Assembly: GCF_016695175.1 (NCBI RefSeq)
Contig: NZ_CP068022.1
Coordinates: 606,001-670,000, forward strand
DNA from: Pseudoalteromonas sp. GCY
Lineage (GTDB): Bacteria > Pseudomonadota > Gammaproteobacteria > Enterobacterales > Alteromonadaceae
Reading direction: 5' to 3'
DNA: 64,000 nucleotides
The translations under genes and the position numbers were made by a program. Each line of letters starts with the position of its first letter. The stretch's first letter is position 1. Under the pieces are notes generated by a model. That model was not told the origin of the DNA. It saw only the letters and a program-made list of their open reading frames with translations, and did not search any database. Shown here piece after piece: positions 1 through 9,291 of this stretch.

Positions 1-3000
1 GGTCATTAATGAGGTGGAACGCAGCGCCCGAATACAATATTGAAAACAAACTTACAACGAAATTAATATCGCGTGTCGCGATCACTGATACGACATCACC
101 CTTTTGAATACCATGTTGTTTCAATCCCTTCACCATGGCATTGATCCGCTGTTGCAGTTCAATGTAGGTCAGACGCTCAGGGCCACAAACCAATGCATGC
201 GCTTTTGGACGTAACAAGCACTGCTCCGATAACTGCTCACATATGCTGCCCGGCCATGCTGCAGGCTGCTCTAGCTGCAAATTGTTGCAAGCATCACTTA
301 GCGCCATATCACAACACTTAACATGCGGAGCTTTAGTTATTTGGACCAGCAGGTGGATGTACTGATGCACCATACGCTCAATTTCCCCGGCGGAAAAACG
401 TGCGCTGTTATAGCTGAGCTTAATGTTCAGACCTTGGTCTGTTGGTTCCATATAGAAATTCATATTGAATTTGCTTTGTTCTGGTGTCCAATCCAGTTGC
501 TCAACCTGGAGGGAGGGGCATTGTTGCTGGGCTTCCGGCAGGTTCAGCACATTCAGCATAACCTGAAACAGTGGAGTCGTAGACGTATCACGTTCGATCT
601 GAACCTGTTCCAGGATCATTTCAAAAGGAGTATCTTGTGCAGAAAATACCTGCCGGGCATTATCAATTTGCTGCTCCAGCAAAGACTCAAACGAACAATC
701 TAATGACAGCTGTGATCGCAACGGAAGATTGTTGAGTAACATACCCAATAAGTGCTCTACACCTGGCACATGTCTGCCAGTTACCGGAACACCTATGACA
801 ATATCCCGCTGTGTGGTCAAGCGAGAAAACAGCACAACCAATGCACTATGAAGTACATTGAACAAAGTTCCACCATGCCTACTGGCAAGTTGCTCCAACT
901 GTTGCAAAGTTTGCTTAGGCACAGACATATTATAGACACCGCCAATAAAGCGGTTGTCAGCTGTGCAGCTCTTTTCAAATGGGAACGTCAAATTTGCAGG
1001 GGCTGCATCCAAGTACTTTCGCCAAAATGCCCTTTGCTCATCAGCCAGTTTTGATGTCAAAAGTTGTCGCTGCCACTGTGCATAATCTCGATATTGAACT
1101 TGGCGATGTATTTCAGGCTCAGTTCCTTGAATAAGCTGCTCATAACAGTTTAGCCATTCAGTAATAAACAGCCTGACTGACCATCCATCACAAATAAGAT
1201 GGTGAAAGTTGACCCAAATTTCATATTCTTGATCTGCCATCTTGACAAGGCTGAACTGACACAAAGGCAATTTGTATAGATTAAACAGTGTTTCGCCATG
1301 CGCTTTTCGTTGTGCATCAACAGTATCTGACGTACGAAGGCTAAGGTCCAGATAAGCAATGGTGTGCTGATAATCTGGATCATATTCCTGCAGTTGCTCC
1401 GCTTGGCTGCTGCGACACAGTCTTGTGTTTAACATATGATGGCGCTTGGCCAGTACATTAAGCGCTTTTTTCAGAATAGATAGATCTACTGCACCTTTAA
1501 CAAGAGCACCACCAGGCATATTATGTACCGTTGAGGGCCCTGTTAAGTGTTCTATGATAAGGATACGATATTGTCCATAAGACAGCTCTGTTGGTAAGTC
1601 GTGGGCCAACATCTCAATTTTGGGCAGTGCTTCGCACTGACTTTGTAATACATCTCGAATATTCTGTTGTTCAAACAAGGCCTTAACGCTCAATTCAATT
1701 CCAGCTTCTCGATGCACACTGTGCACCAGCTGTGATAGCAACAGTGAATTGCCTCCCACCATAAAGAAGTTGTCTGTAACTCCCACTGCGGGGTTCTTGA
1801 TAAGCCTTTGCCAAATTTCTAATAGCTGTGCTTCCGCATTAGTGGCAGGGGCTTCCCCTGCTATTGCTTGAGAATGCGCACTGACATTAGGTAGTTCACG
1901 TTTATCCACTTTCCCATTCACGTTGAGTGGCATTTTGTCTAGATGCACAAAGTTACTCGGTATCATATAGCTTGGCAGGGACTTACGTAACTTATTGGCC
2001 AACTCAATAGAGCATAAGGTGGTACCTGGTGAAGTCGTATAAAAAGCCACAAGATACTTGCTTTCACCCTCACCCCGGCATACAACCACAACATCAGTAA
2101 CCATTTCATGCTGGCTAAGGCATTGTTCAATCTCCGCCAGCTCAATTCGAAACCCTCGAAGCTTAATCAAGCCATCACGACGGCCAACATAGCGAATTGT
2201 TCCATCTTGTTGCCAGGTAGCCCAATCCCCCGTGCGATACAAACGTCCCATTACTGATTGCTTTTCCAGGAACTTTGCTTCATTGAGCTGAGGTTGCTCG
2301 AAATACCCATGCGCGAGGGCTTTGCCACCGATATACAACTCTCCTGATACACCAATGGGTAGCGGCTGCATATTGTCATCCAGAATATGGCATTGCACAT
2401 TTGCCAATGGCTTCCCAATACTAGGTATTTCAGGCCATGACTGAGGGTCTCCAGTTAGCGCGAGCGAAGTAACAACATGCGTTTCAGTCGGTCCATAGTG
2501 ATTAAATAATTGACAACCACTGTGTGCACTGAAAAACCGCCTGATCGCAGGTGTAATTTTTAATGCTTCAGCCGTTGAGAAAATCGTTGTTAACGTTGGC
2601 AAAATAACTTGCTCTGCTACTACATAGTCACATAAAGATTGCAACATTGCGTAGGGCAGGTTTAATACTGTTACGCCATAGTCCTGAATATAATTCACCA
2701 AACGGGGCAATTCATGAACATCATCCTGCTCAATGAGCACACACTTCCCACCACACAGGAACATACTACATAAGTCACTAAAGCTCATATCAAATCCAAT
2801 TGAAGCTAATTGAATGTTGATTTGTGGTCGAGCCATATCCGGGTGGTCATGTTGCATGGCAAAAATCAAATTACACAATGCCTGATTCCCCATCAAAATC
2901 CCTTTTGGACGACCTGTTGTTCCAGACGAATACAACATATAAGCCGGAGGATCTTCAGGTAAAGCAATGGTTAAATTGTTTGTAGGCTGTGTATCCAGTT

Positions 3001-4960
3001 GACCTCTGATATCTTCTAGTAAAACAACGGGTAATTCATCAGAAAAGTTGTCACTACAAGCCCCGGTAGCAAGGGTAATAGCAAGCTTGGCACTATTAGC
3101 TATATTCATAATACGCCTTTGTGGCAAACTCGCATCCATCGGCACATAGGCACAGCCAAGTTTAAGAATGGCCAGCACTGAAACGACCATCTCTTTCCCT
3201 CTGGGCTGGCAAATACCGACCCTTGAACTTGGCAGGATCCCCTGAGATAACAACCAGTGTGCAAACCGATTGGCCTCAGCATTTAAAGTTGCATAGCTCC
3301 AATTTTGCCCGCGGTGGCAAAGCGCAATGGCATTTGGTGTTTTATTTACCTGAGCTTCAAAGTGACCACTCAAAGTGGTATTCAAAGGCAGTATTAACTC
3401 GTCACCATGCGAGAATCTTTCTACCTGCTTCCTAGCATCTTCATCCACAAAATTAAGACTACCAACTGGTGTATCAGGGGAGCGGACAACTGCCGACATT
3501 ATTAGCTCAAGTGACTGTAACCACGCACCTATGCGCTGCTCGTCAAATAGATCCGTACTATACTCTAGACGAATATGCAGCCCATCCTTGGTCTCTGTAA
3601 ATTCAGTCACAGTATCGTAAATAGAGGTATTGGTTGGTAAAGTCATCAACTCAACAGACAAGCCTTCCAGGTGAACATGCTCTGTGAGATTCGACTCGTT
3701 CACATCATTGTTTTGAACGACCAGGAGGTGCTGGATCAAAGGAGAGTAGCCCAAATCTCGCTCTTCCACTAGTTGCTCTATCAGTACCTCAAATGGCACT
3801 TCACTGTGATTGAATGCAGCCAGCGACACTTTTTTCGCTTGTTCTAATAACGAACTAAACCCTGCTTGCAGATCCACGGGGGTTTTCAACACCAATGTAT
3901 TTACAAAAAAACCTATCAGGCTTTGCGTTTCTTCTGGCTGGCGATTGGCATAGGGGGTTCCCAGCAATATTTCCCTTTCACCACTGAGACGACAAAACAG
4001 TAAAGACTGCAAAGCCTGAAGGCCCATAAACAAGGTCACGCCATAGGAATTACAGAGCTCTTTAAAGGCGTTACTAAGCTGCGGCTCGATGCACTTACGA
4101 ACCAATGCGCCGCGCGAAGATACTTGGGCAGGACGAAGCTTATCCTGCTGAAGCTCTAAGAGCGGGGCACTGTTTTGTAAGTGGTTTTTCCAGTATGTGA
4201 GCTGATGGTTGATCCGCTCCACTTGCGCCTGTTCACCTTGCCAAACTGCAAAGTCTCCATATTGAAAAGCCAGTTCGTCCAGGCATGAAGCGCTATTTGT
4301 GAGTGCCGCGTTATACAACTTACTTAATTCTGCAGCAAGAATACCAATTGACCAGCCATCAGAGGCAATATGATGCATAGTGACTACCAACAGGTAATTC
4401 TGCTCGCTAAGCTCTAATAATCGTCCCCGTATCAATAAATCCCGACTCAGGTCAAAAGGTAAGCTTTTTTGCTCTGCGATAATTTCCTGCCCCTGATCGT
4501 CCACTTGAACAAGAGGCAAAGAAAACGTCGGTGCTGAATTAACTCTCTGCACGACCCCCAAATCGTTCTGATGATATGTGGTACGCAACACATGATGGCG
4601 CTCGATAAGCTGAGAGAAGGCACGCTCTAGCACGGCCTGGTTTAATACACCAGTTAATTTGAGCGCAGCTGTCACGTTGTACTGACTGGATCCCCCATCA
4701 ATATTATCTATTAACCACAGTCGTTTCTGTGCATGTGACAAAGGGAATTCAAGCTGCTCATGGCGTGTAATCTGGGCCGCATTTCCGGTATTTTGCAGCT
4801 TAGTTAAGAGTGCGATGATTTCTTCTTTAGCTGCGCTGATTTTACCCTTTAGCTCATTGTTTAGTGCCCCTTTAGGCGCATGAAACTTCAGCTTTCCACC
4901 ATCGACGAATAGCTTGATTTGCTTTTCACGTAAATGTGAAAGTAAGGCTAGAGCACTCAT
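1..4960 (-). CDS. Nonribosomal peptide synthetase, C-A-T-C-A..., 3' part beyond window
   Basis: Elongation NRPS, open at the left edge; 1,653 residues are visible. Start is the ATG at 4960, which overlaps the stop of the upstream PKS by 4 bp (ATGA), so the two are translationally coupled. Order read from the sequence: condensation domain with HHIASDG at about residue 196; adenylation domain with the SSGTTGRPKG loop near 677 and NHYGPTE; carrier domain with VGGNSL (phosphopantetheine Ser about 1072); second condensation domain with HHLICDG at about 1253; then the first part of a second adenylation domain. By eye the first A domain gives a specificity code near D-M-S-N-F-T-H-V-V, which I cannot assign to an amino acid. 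No epimerase or methyltransferase is inserted. It should add at least two amino acids after the PKS-derived units. Known: family and motifs; inferred: module order in the product. Confidence 0.95.
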   Translation of the reverse strand, partial: MSALALLSHLREKQIKLFVDGGKLKFHAPKGALNNELKGKISAAKEEIIALLTKLQNTGNAAQITRHEQLEFPLSHAQKRLWLIDNIDGGSSQYNVTAALKLTGVLNQAVLERAFSQLIERHHVLRTTYHQNDLGVVQRVNSAPTFSLPLVQVDDQGQEIIAEQKSLPFDLSRDLLIRGRLLELSEQNYLLVVTMHHIASDGWSIGILAAELSKLYNAALTNSASCLDELAFQYGDFAVWQGEQAQVERINHQLTYWKNHLQNSAPLLELQQDKLRPAQVSSRGALVRKCIEPQLSNAFKELCNSYGVTLFMGLQALQSLLFCRLSGEREILLGTPYANRQPEETQSLIGFFVNTLVLKTPVDLQAGFSSLLEQAKKVSLAAFNHSEVPFEVLIEQLVEERDLGYSPLIQHLLVVQNNDVNESNLTEHVHLEGLSVELMTLPTNTSIYDTVTEFTETKDGLHIRLEYSTDLFDEQRIGAWLQSLELIMSAVVRSPDTPVGSLNFVDEDARKQVERFSHGDELILPLNTTLSGHFEAQVNKTPNAIALCHRGQNWSYATLNAEANRFAHWLLSQGILPSSRVGICQPRGKEMVVSVLAILKLGCAYVPMDASLPQRRIMNIANSAKLAITLATGACSDNFSDELPVVLLEDIRGQLDTQPTNNLTIALPEDPPAYMLYSSGTTGRPKGILMGNQALCNLIFAMQHDHPDMARPQINIQLASIGFDMSFSDLCSMFLCGGKCVLIEQDDVHELPRLVNYIQDYGVTVLNLPYAMLQSLCDYVVAEQVILPTLTTIFSTAEALKITPAIRRFFSAHSGCQLFNHYGPTETHVVTSLALTGDPQSWPEIPSIGKPLANVQCHILDDNMQPLPIGVSGELYIGGKALAHGYFEQPQLNEAKFLEKQSVMGRLYRTGDWATWQQDGTIRYVGRRDGLIKLRGFRIELAEIEQCLSQHEMVTDVVVVCRGEGESKYLVAFYTTSPGTTLCSIELANKLRKSLPSYMIPSNFVHLDKMPLNVNGKVDKRELPNVSAHSQAIAGEAPATNAEAQLLEIWQRLIKNPAVGVTDNFFMVGGNSLLLSQLVHSVHREAGIELSVKALFEQQNIRDVLQSQCEALPKIEMLAHDLPTELSYGQYRILIIEHLTGPSTVHNMPGGALVKGAVDLSILKKALNVLAKRHHMLNTRLCRSSQAEQLQEYDPDYQHTIAYLDLSLRTSDTVDAQRKAHGETLFNLYKLPLCQFSLVKMADQEYEIWVNFHHLICDGWSVRLFITEWLNCYEQLIQGTEPEIHRQVQYRDYAQWQRQLLTSKLADEQRAFWRKYLDAAPANLTFPFEKSCTADNRFIGGVYNMSVPKQTLQQLEQLASRHGGTLFNVLHSALVVLFSRLTTQRDIVIGVPVTGRHVPGVEHLLGMLLNNLPLRSQLSLDCSFESLLEQQIDNARQVFSAQDTPFEMILEQVQIERDTSTTPLFQVMLNVLNLPEAQQQCPSLQVEQLDWTPEQSKFNMNFYMEPTDQGLNIKLSYNSARFSAGEIERMVHQYIHLLVQITKAPHVKCCDMALSDACNNLQLEQPAAWPGSICEQLSEQCLLRPKAHALVCGPERLTYIELQQRINAMVKGLKQHGIQKGDVVSVIATRDINFVVSLFSILYSGAAFHLIND

Positions 4961-7900
4961 AACTCCCCCTCTTCAACATCTGCCGCTTCACTGTCCACTT
5001 CAGCTTGGTTCCAGCGATGCAACTCTACAAGTTCGCTGAGCTGAGCAATAGTTGGATTAAGCAGTAATTCATCCAGAGGGATCTGCAAATCAAACTCGCT
5101 ACGCAAATTATTGGCCAGCGCTGCAGCGAGTAAGGAGTGTCCACCCAACTCGAAAAAGTTGTCGTCCAGGCCAACGCGCTCGACGCCAAGTATTTGCTGC
5201 CAATATTTAACCAAAGTACGTTGCAGTTCGTTTTCAGGCGCACGATAACGACTGTTTAATGTGTCTCTGGCAAGCGCACTGACTTCGTTAAGGTTTTCCT
5301 GTTTCTTATAATTAAGGTTCAATGCCGACACTTTCACTTCAGTGCCAACGTCATGAGATGCTTGTTGACATAAGGCCTGAATGTCCTCGCGTAGTGCAAC
5401 TAAACGCGCCATAGCCGCCGTATTCACCTCCCCATTGACGCTAGAGAAATCAACATCAAGACTCAGATTAGTAGCCGCTATTTCACGCTGAGGATCCACT
5501 TTCGAGTTAAAGTCTTCGACTGATGCCACGCTCAGATCTCCGGCAAATCCTCCGTAGTTACGTTTTTCGTCTATCCAGTACTTCTTGCGGTTAAAAGGAT
5601 AGGTTGGTAATGGGATCCGTCTCGCCGGTACGTGCTCGTTTACTGCGTTCCAGTCAACTGCGATACCATAGCGCCAAAGGGCCGCAATACCTTCAATAAA
5701 GCACTTCGCTCCTTGCTCTCGCTGTTTGGCGCCTGAGGCCATAGCAACTACTCGTTCAGCACCTGCTGAGCGCACAAAAGTACTTAACACCGCCGCAGGG
5801 CCTATTTCAACAAAGCAAAATTCATCCAGCTCCTGAAGCGTGTTTACCCCCTCATTGAACATCACACTATGACGCAACTGATCGGCCCAGTACTTCGCTG
5901 ACTGTGCTTGTTCATCTGTCAATTTTTGGCCAGTCAGATTGGCAATTACTGTAATTTGAGGAGCGTTTAGGCTATGTTTTGATACCGATGCCATGAACGA
6001 TTCGGCAGCTTCGGCCATCATGTGGCTATGAAAAGCATGTGACGTATGTAATTTACGACACTGAATGTTATGTGTCGCAAAGTCTGCTGCCATTGCATCG
6101 ATATTCTCCACTGTGCCCGTCACAACACACAGGCCAGGCGCGTTATACGCAGCAACTTCAACACCAGGGAGAAGTAACTCATTTATGGCATCGACCGGCG
6201 CATTGACACTAAGCATCGCACCCGGTGCCATTGCCGCCATCAATTTGCCTCGCTGTGCAACCAGCTGCAACGCACTTTCCAAAGAAAATACGCCGGCAAG
6301 ACAAGCTGCTACAAACTCACCTATGCTATGACCAATCAGAGCTTTGGGTTTTATTTTCCAACTCATAAGCAACTGCGACATCGCGTATTCATAGACAAAT
6401 AAAGCAACCTGTGCGATGTGGGTTTGTGTCATCAGTGTGTCATTATCTTCACTTGCGTTTAGCAACAACCCCTTTATGTCAAACTCAACTTTATCTGCCA
6501 ATAACTCGCACTGCAGATCAATAGCCTTTGCAAACTCAGGCTGCTCCACGTAGAGATCCGATGCCATGCCACTATATTGAGCCCCTTGCCCCGTAAACAT
6601 CATTGCAACCTGAGATTTACTCTGGACGAAGTAATGCTCATGATCTCCAGCTTGCTCGAGCTGTTCCTCTAACTGCACAAGATTTGTGCTAACCAGTGAT
6701 TGACGATAAGCAAAATCTTTTCTGCCTATTTGTAAGGTAAAAGCAAGATCTTTGAGACTTGTCTGCGGATTCGCTTTTACATATTGCAGCAACTGCTGTC
6801 GAATACTGAACAGCGCCGTGCTGTTTGGAGCAGATAACACGATAGGATACGCACTATAACTAGGTGTATTACTATGCGTAACCTGTTCAAACTCTTGTAG
6901 AACCATGTGGGCATTTGTGCCACCAATACCAAATGAGCTAACACCCGCAGTACGAGGCCCATTGGGACTTTGCCAGTCTTGCAAGGCATCGTTGACATAA
7001 AACGGGCTGTTCTCAAAATCAATCTTCGGATTGGGTTTATCAAAGTTCAGACTGGGTGGTAGCTGTCTGTGATGGAGCGCGAGGATCGTTTTGATCGCAC
7101 TAGCAATACCACCTGCCGTAACCAGGTGGCCTATATTGGTTTTTACCGACCCCACGGCACAGAATTGTTTTTCTTCGGTGTGGTAACGAAATGCTTTCGT
7201 CAGCCCAGCAATTTCGATTGGGTCGCCTAGTAAAGTGCCTGTGCCATGAGCTTCAATGTAAGTAACATCTGACGGGTTAACACCCGCCACCTCATAAGCT
7301 TCTGCGATACATTCTGCCTGTCCATTGGGGTTAGGTGCAGTGTAACTGGCTTTGTCGGCACCATCGTTATTGATGGCGGTCCCTTTGATTACCGCCAGAA
7401 TGGTATCTCTATCAGCCACCGCGTCTTCCAGCCGCTTCAGTATAAGAATACCCAAACCACTACCGCTGACGGTACCGCCAGCTTTTTCATCAAATGCCCG
7501 ACAATGGCCATCTGGAGAGCCGATACTCCCTTCCTGATAGAAAAAGGCTTCATTGCGTGTCAATTGCAACGATACGCCACCGGCAAGACACAGATCATTT
7601 TGATGGTTCAGTAAGCTTTCACAAGCAAGGTGGATTGCGACGGCCGACGAGGAACACAATGTATTTACATTAACGCTGGCGCCTGTGAAGCCCATTTTGT
7701 AGGATACTCGAGTCGACAAAAAGTCTTTGTCGTTCGCCAGCATCGTCTTGAACGTACCCACCTGCTCAATCAAACCAGGATTTGACTTCAGATTACGCAC
7801 CATATAACCGCTCATCGCAGAACCAGCATAGACACCGACTTTGCCGTCATATTTGTCAGCGGTATAACCCGCGCGCTCCATAGCTTCCCAACTGGCTTCA

Positions 7901-8193
7901 AGAAACAGGCGGTGCTGTGGGTCTAAGATCTCAGCTTCTCTGGGAGAGAAGTTAAAAAACTCTGCATCAAAAAGCTCTATATCGTCCAGCACCGCATCAG
8001 CAGCGACGAATTTAGGGTTATTTAACAAATGCGCATCAATGCCCATTGCAGCGAGCTGATCACGGTCAAAAAACTGAACGCTTTCAACCCCCTCTCTAAG
8101 GTTTTGCCAAAATTTCTCTAAATTACCGCCAGCTCCCGGAAAACGGCCTGCCATTGAAATTATTGCGATATCATTTTCAAAGTCTTGTTCCAT
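4957..8193 (-). CDS. Type I polyketide synthase module, KS-AT-ACP
   Basis: A 1,078-residue single PKS module. Ketosynthase: active-site Cys about 180 in NTLCSSSA, then HGTGT and KTNIGH carrying the two catalytic His. Acyltransferase: GQGAQYSG, active-site Ser about 623 in GHSIGE, and HAFH, the usual malonyl-CoA signature. Carrier domain near the C-terminus with LGGHSL (Ser about 1020), which looks more PCP-like than ACP-like and fits a hand-off to the NRPS condensation domain that follows. No ketoreductase, dehydratase, enoylreductase or methyltransferase is present, so the beta-keto group should remain unless an enzyme acts in trans. The first residues lead straight into the KS without a long docking region. 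It lies 17 bp downstream of the PhyH-like gene and overlaps the NRPS gene by 4 bp, so it belongs to the same operon. Confidence 0.95.
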   Translation of the reverse strand: MEQDFENDIAIISMAGRFPGAGGNLEKFWQNLREGVESVQFFDRDQLAAMGIDAHLLNNPKFVAADAVLDDIELFDAEFFNFSPREAEILDPQHRLFLEASWEAMERAGYTADKYDGKVGVYAGSAMSGYMVRNLKSNPGLIEQVGTFKTMLANDKDFLSTRVSYKMGFTGASVNVNTLCSSSAVAIHLACESLLNHQNDLCLAGGVSLQLTRNEAFFYQEGSIGSPDGHCRAFDEKAGGTVSGSGLGILILKRLEDAVADRDTILAVIKGTAINNDGADKASYTAPNPNGQAECIAEAYEVAGVNPSDVTYIEAHGTGTLLGDPIEIAGLTKAFRYHTEEKQFCAVGSVKTNIGHLVTAGGIASAIKTILALHHRQLPPSLNFDKPNPKIDFENSPFYVNDALQDWQSPNGPRTAGVSSFGIGGTNAHMVLQEFEQVTHSNTPSYSAYPIVLSAPNSTALFSIRQQLLQYVKANPQTSLKDLAFTLQIGRKDFAYRQSLVSTNLVQLEEQLEQAGDHEHYFVQSKSQVAMMFTGQGAQYSGMASDLYVEQPEFAKAIDLQCELLADKVEFDIKGLLLNASEDNDTLMTQTHIAQVALFVYEYAMSQLLMSWKIKPKALIGHSIGEFVAACLAGVFSLESALQLVAQRGKLMAAMAPGAMLSVNAPVDAINELLLPGVEVAAYNAPGLCVVTGTVENIDAMAADFATHNIQCRKLHTSHAFHSHMMAEAAESFMASVSKHSLNAPQITVIANLTGQKLTDEQAQSAKYWADQLRHSVMFNEGVNTLQELDEFCFVEIGPAAVLSTFVRSAGAERVVAMASGAKQREQGAKCFIEGIAALWRYGIAVDWNAVNEHVPARRIPLPTYPFNRKKYWIDEKRNYGGFAGDLSVASVEDFNSKVDPQREIAATNLSLDVDFSSVNGEVNTAAMARLVALREDIQALCQQASHDVGTEVKVSALNLNYKKQENLNEVSALARDTLNSRYRAPENELQRTLVKYWQQILGVERVGLDDNFFELGGHSLLAAALANNLRSEFDLQIPLDELLLNPTIAQLSELVELHRWNQAEVDSEAADVEEGEL

Positions 8194-8210
8194 CTCAACA
8201 TCCTTACCAA

Positions 8211-9236
8211 TTAATAGACATTGCGAATATCAATCAAATTACCAGAAACAAGCACATTACGATGCTTGCTGATGTCGAGGTTGGAACCATCAATCATATC
8301 CCCATCCAGCCTTGAAGGGTAAATAAGCGTGTCTGAACGCGTCACGCGAAAGTTAATTGCTAAACGGTGCTGATCAGAAGTGTTGGCAACGGAACGGTGC
8401 ATAGTACGCTCAGGGAAAATAACGTACTGCCCTTTTTTCATAGGCATAGTGACAAGGTCAGTATCCTGAATTGGAAAGTCCAGAGTAATGGCTGCTTTTA
8501 GATCAGCGAAGCACATATAAATGTGGCGTTTTAATTCCTCAAACGAGGTTTTCTCTATATCAACACCTTCTAAGAATTTTGAGCTATCGATATCCAGAAT
8601 GAGCTTTGAGGATTTACACAGTTCAACCAACTGGAATTTATCTTGAATATCCAAAAATGGGTCCTGCCAGAAAGCAGACTCTACCATTGGGATCATGTCA
8701 ATTGGGTAGCGGTGGCGATAAGAACCACGAATAAACTGCATGGCCCCCAACTCCACAGGTACATCGTGCAATGCAAACCAGATAGTGAGATTCCAGTAGT
8801 CATCAGGCCCAACATCAGAAGCAGGTTTTAGACTCGGTTTGTCATTGCCAATCTCTTCGCCGTTGAATGCACCCCACTCTTGATGCCATTCAATGGCAGC
8901 ATCCTGGGGGCGCTTATGGAATAATTTGGAACGCCACAGCGTCAGGTTTTCTCCTAGAATTTGTTCGAGCTTGACACTGACTCTTGGATCAGTGATCAGC
9001 TTCGAGACGTCCTCTTCCAATAGGTGTGTATCACGCACTGAGAAGCGCCCGTATAAAGGATTTTCCGGTTTACCATCAATTTTTTCCCACAGTACTTTGT
9101 GGAACTCATCGATAACTTCTGCGGATAAAGGTGAATCAAATGGGCCAATAAAGCCATCCTGATAGAACTCTCGTAGTTGCTGCTCAGTCAAAGCTCCTTC
9201 TCGCTGGCTGAGAGGTAATTCATTATTATTATTCAT
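8211..9236 (-). CDS. PhyH-family Fe(II)/2-oxoglutarate dioxygenase, cluster tailoring enzyme
   Basis: A 341-residue protein of the phytanoyl-CoA dioxygenase superfamily. I start it at the ATG at 9236 (MNNNNELP) because AAGGAG lies 6-7 bases upstream; an in-frame ATG 15 codons earlier lacks such a site. The iron facial triad is readable: His118 and Glu120 in WHQEWG, and His280 in RTMHRS, with Arg in HRLAINFR a candidate 2-oxoglutarate ligand. The carboxylate is Glu instead of the usual Asp, but it is present, so this is expected to be a hydroxylase or oxygenase and not a halogenase (SyrB2-type enzymes have Ala or Gly there). It sits between two PKS genes in the same transcription unit, so it probably oxidises a carrier-bound intermediate or the product. 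The substrate is unknown. Confidence 0.85.
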   Translation of the reverse strand: MNNNNELPLSQREGALTEQQLREFYQDGFIGPFDSPLSAEVIDEFHKVLWEKIDGKPENPLYGRFSVRDTHLLEEDVSKLITDPRVSVKLEQILGENLTLWRSKLFHKRPQDAAIEWHQEWGAFNGEEIGNDKPSLKPASDVGPDDYWNLTIWFALHDVPVELGAMQFIRGSYRHRYPIDMIPMVESAFWQDPFLDIQDKFQLVELCKSSKLILDIDSSKFLEGVDIEKTSFEELKRHIYMCFADLKAAITLDFPIQDTDLVTMPMKKGQYVIFPERTMHRSVANTSDQHRLAINFRVTRSDTLIYPSRLDGDMIDGSNLDISKHRNVLVSGNLIDIRNVY

Positions 9237-9291
9237 GGGTAACTCCTTTATTTTATTATTTTTTAAACTGTCTCTCGGCAATATTTGCTAT

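Noticed and set aside
323..1054. Plus-strand open frames in the first kilobase
   Set aside because: They are antisense to the clear condensation and adenylation domains of the partial NRPS.
8211..9236. SyrB2-type halogenase
   Set aside because: The carboxylate ligand (Glu120) is present; halogenases have Ala or Gly there.
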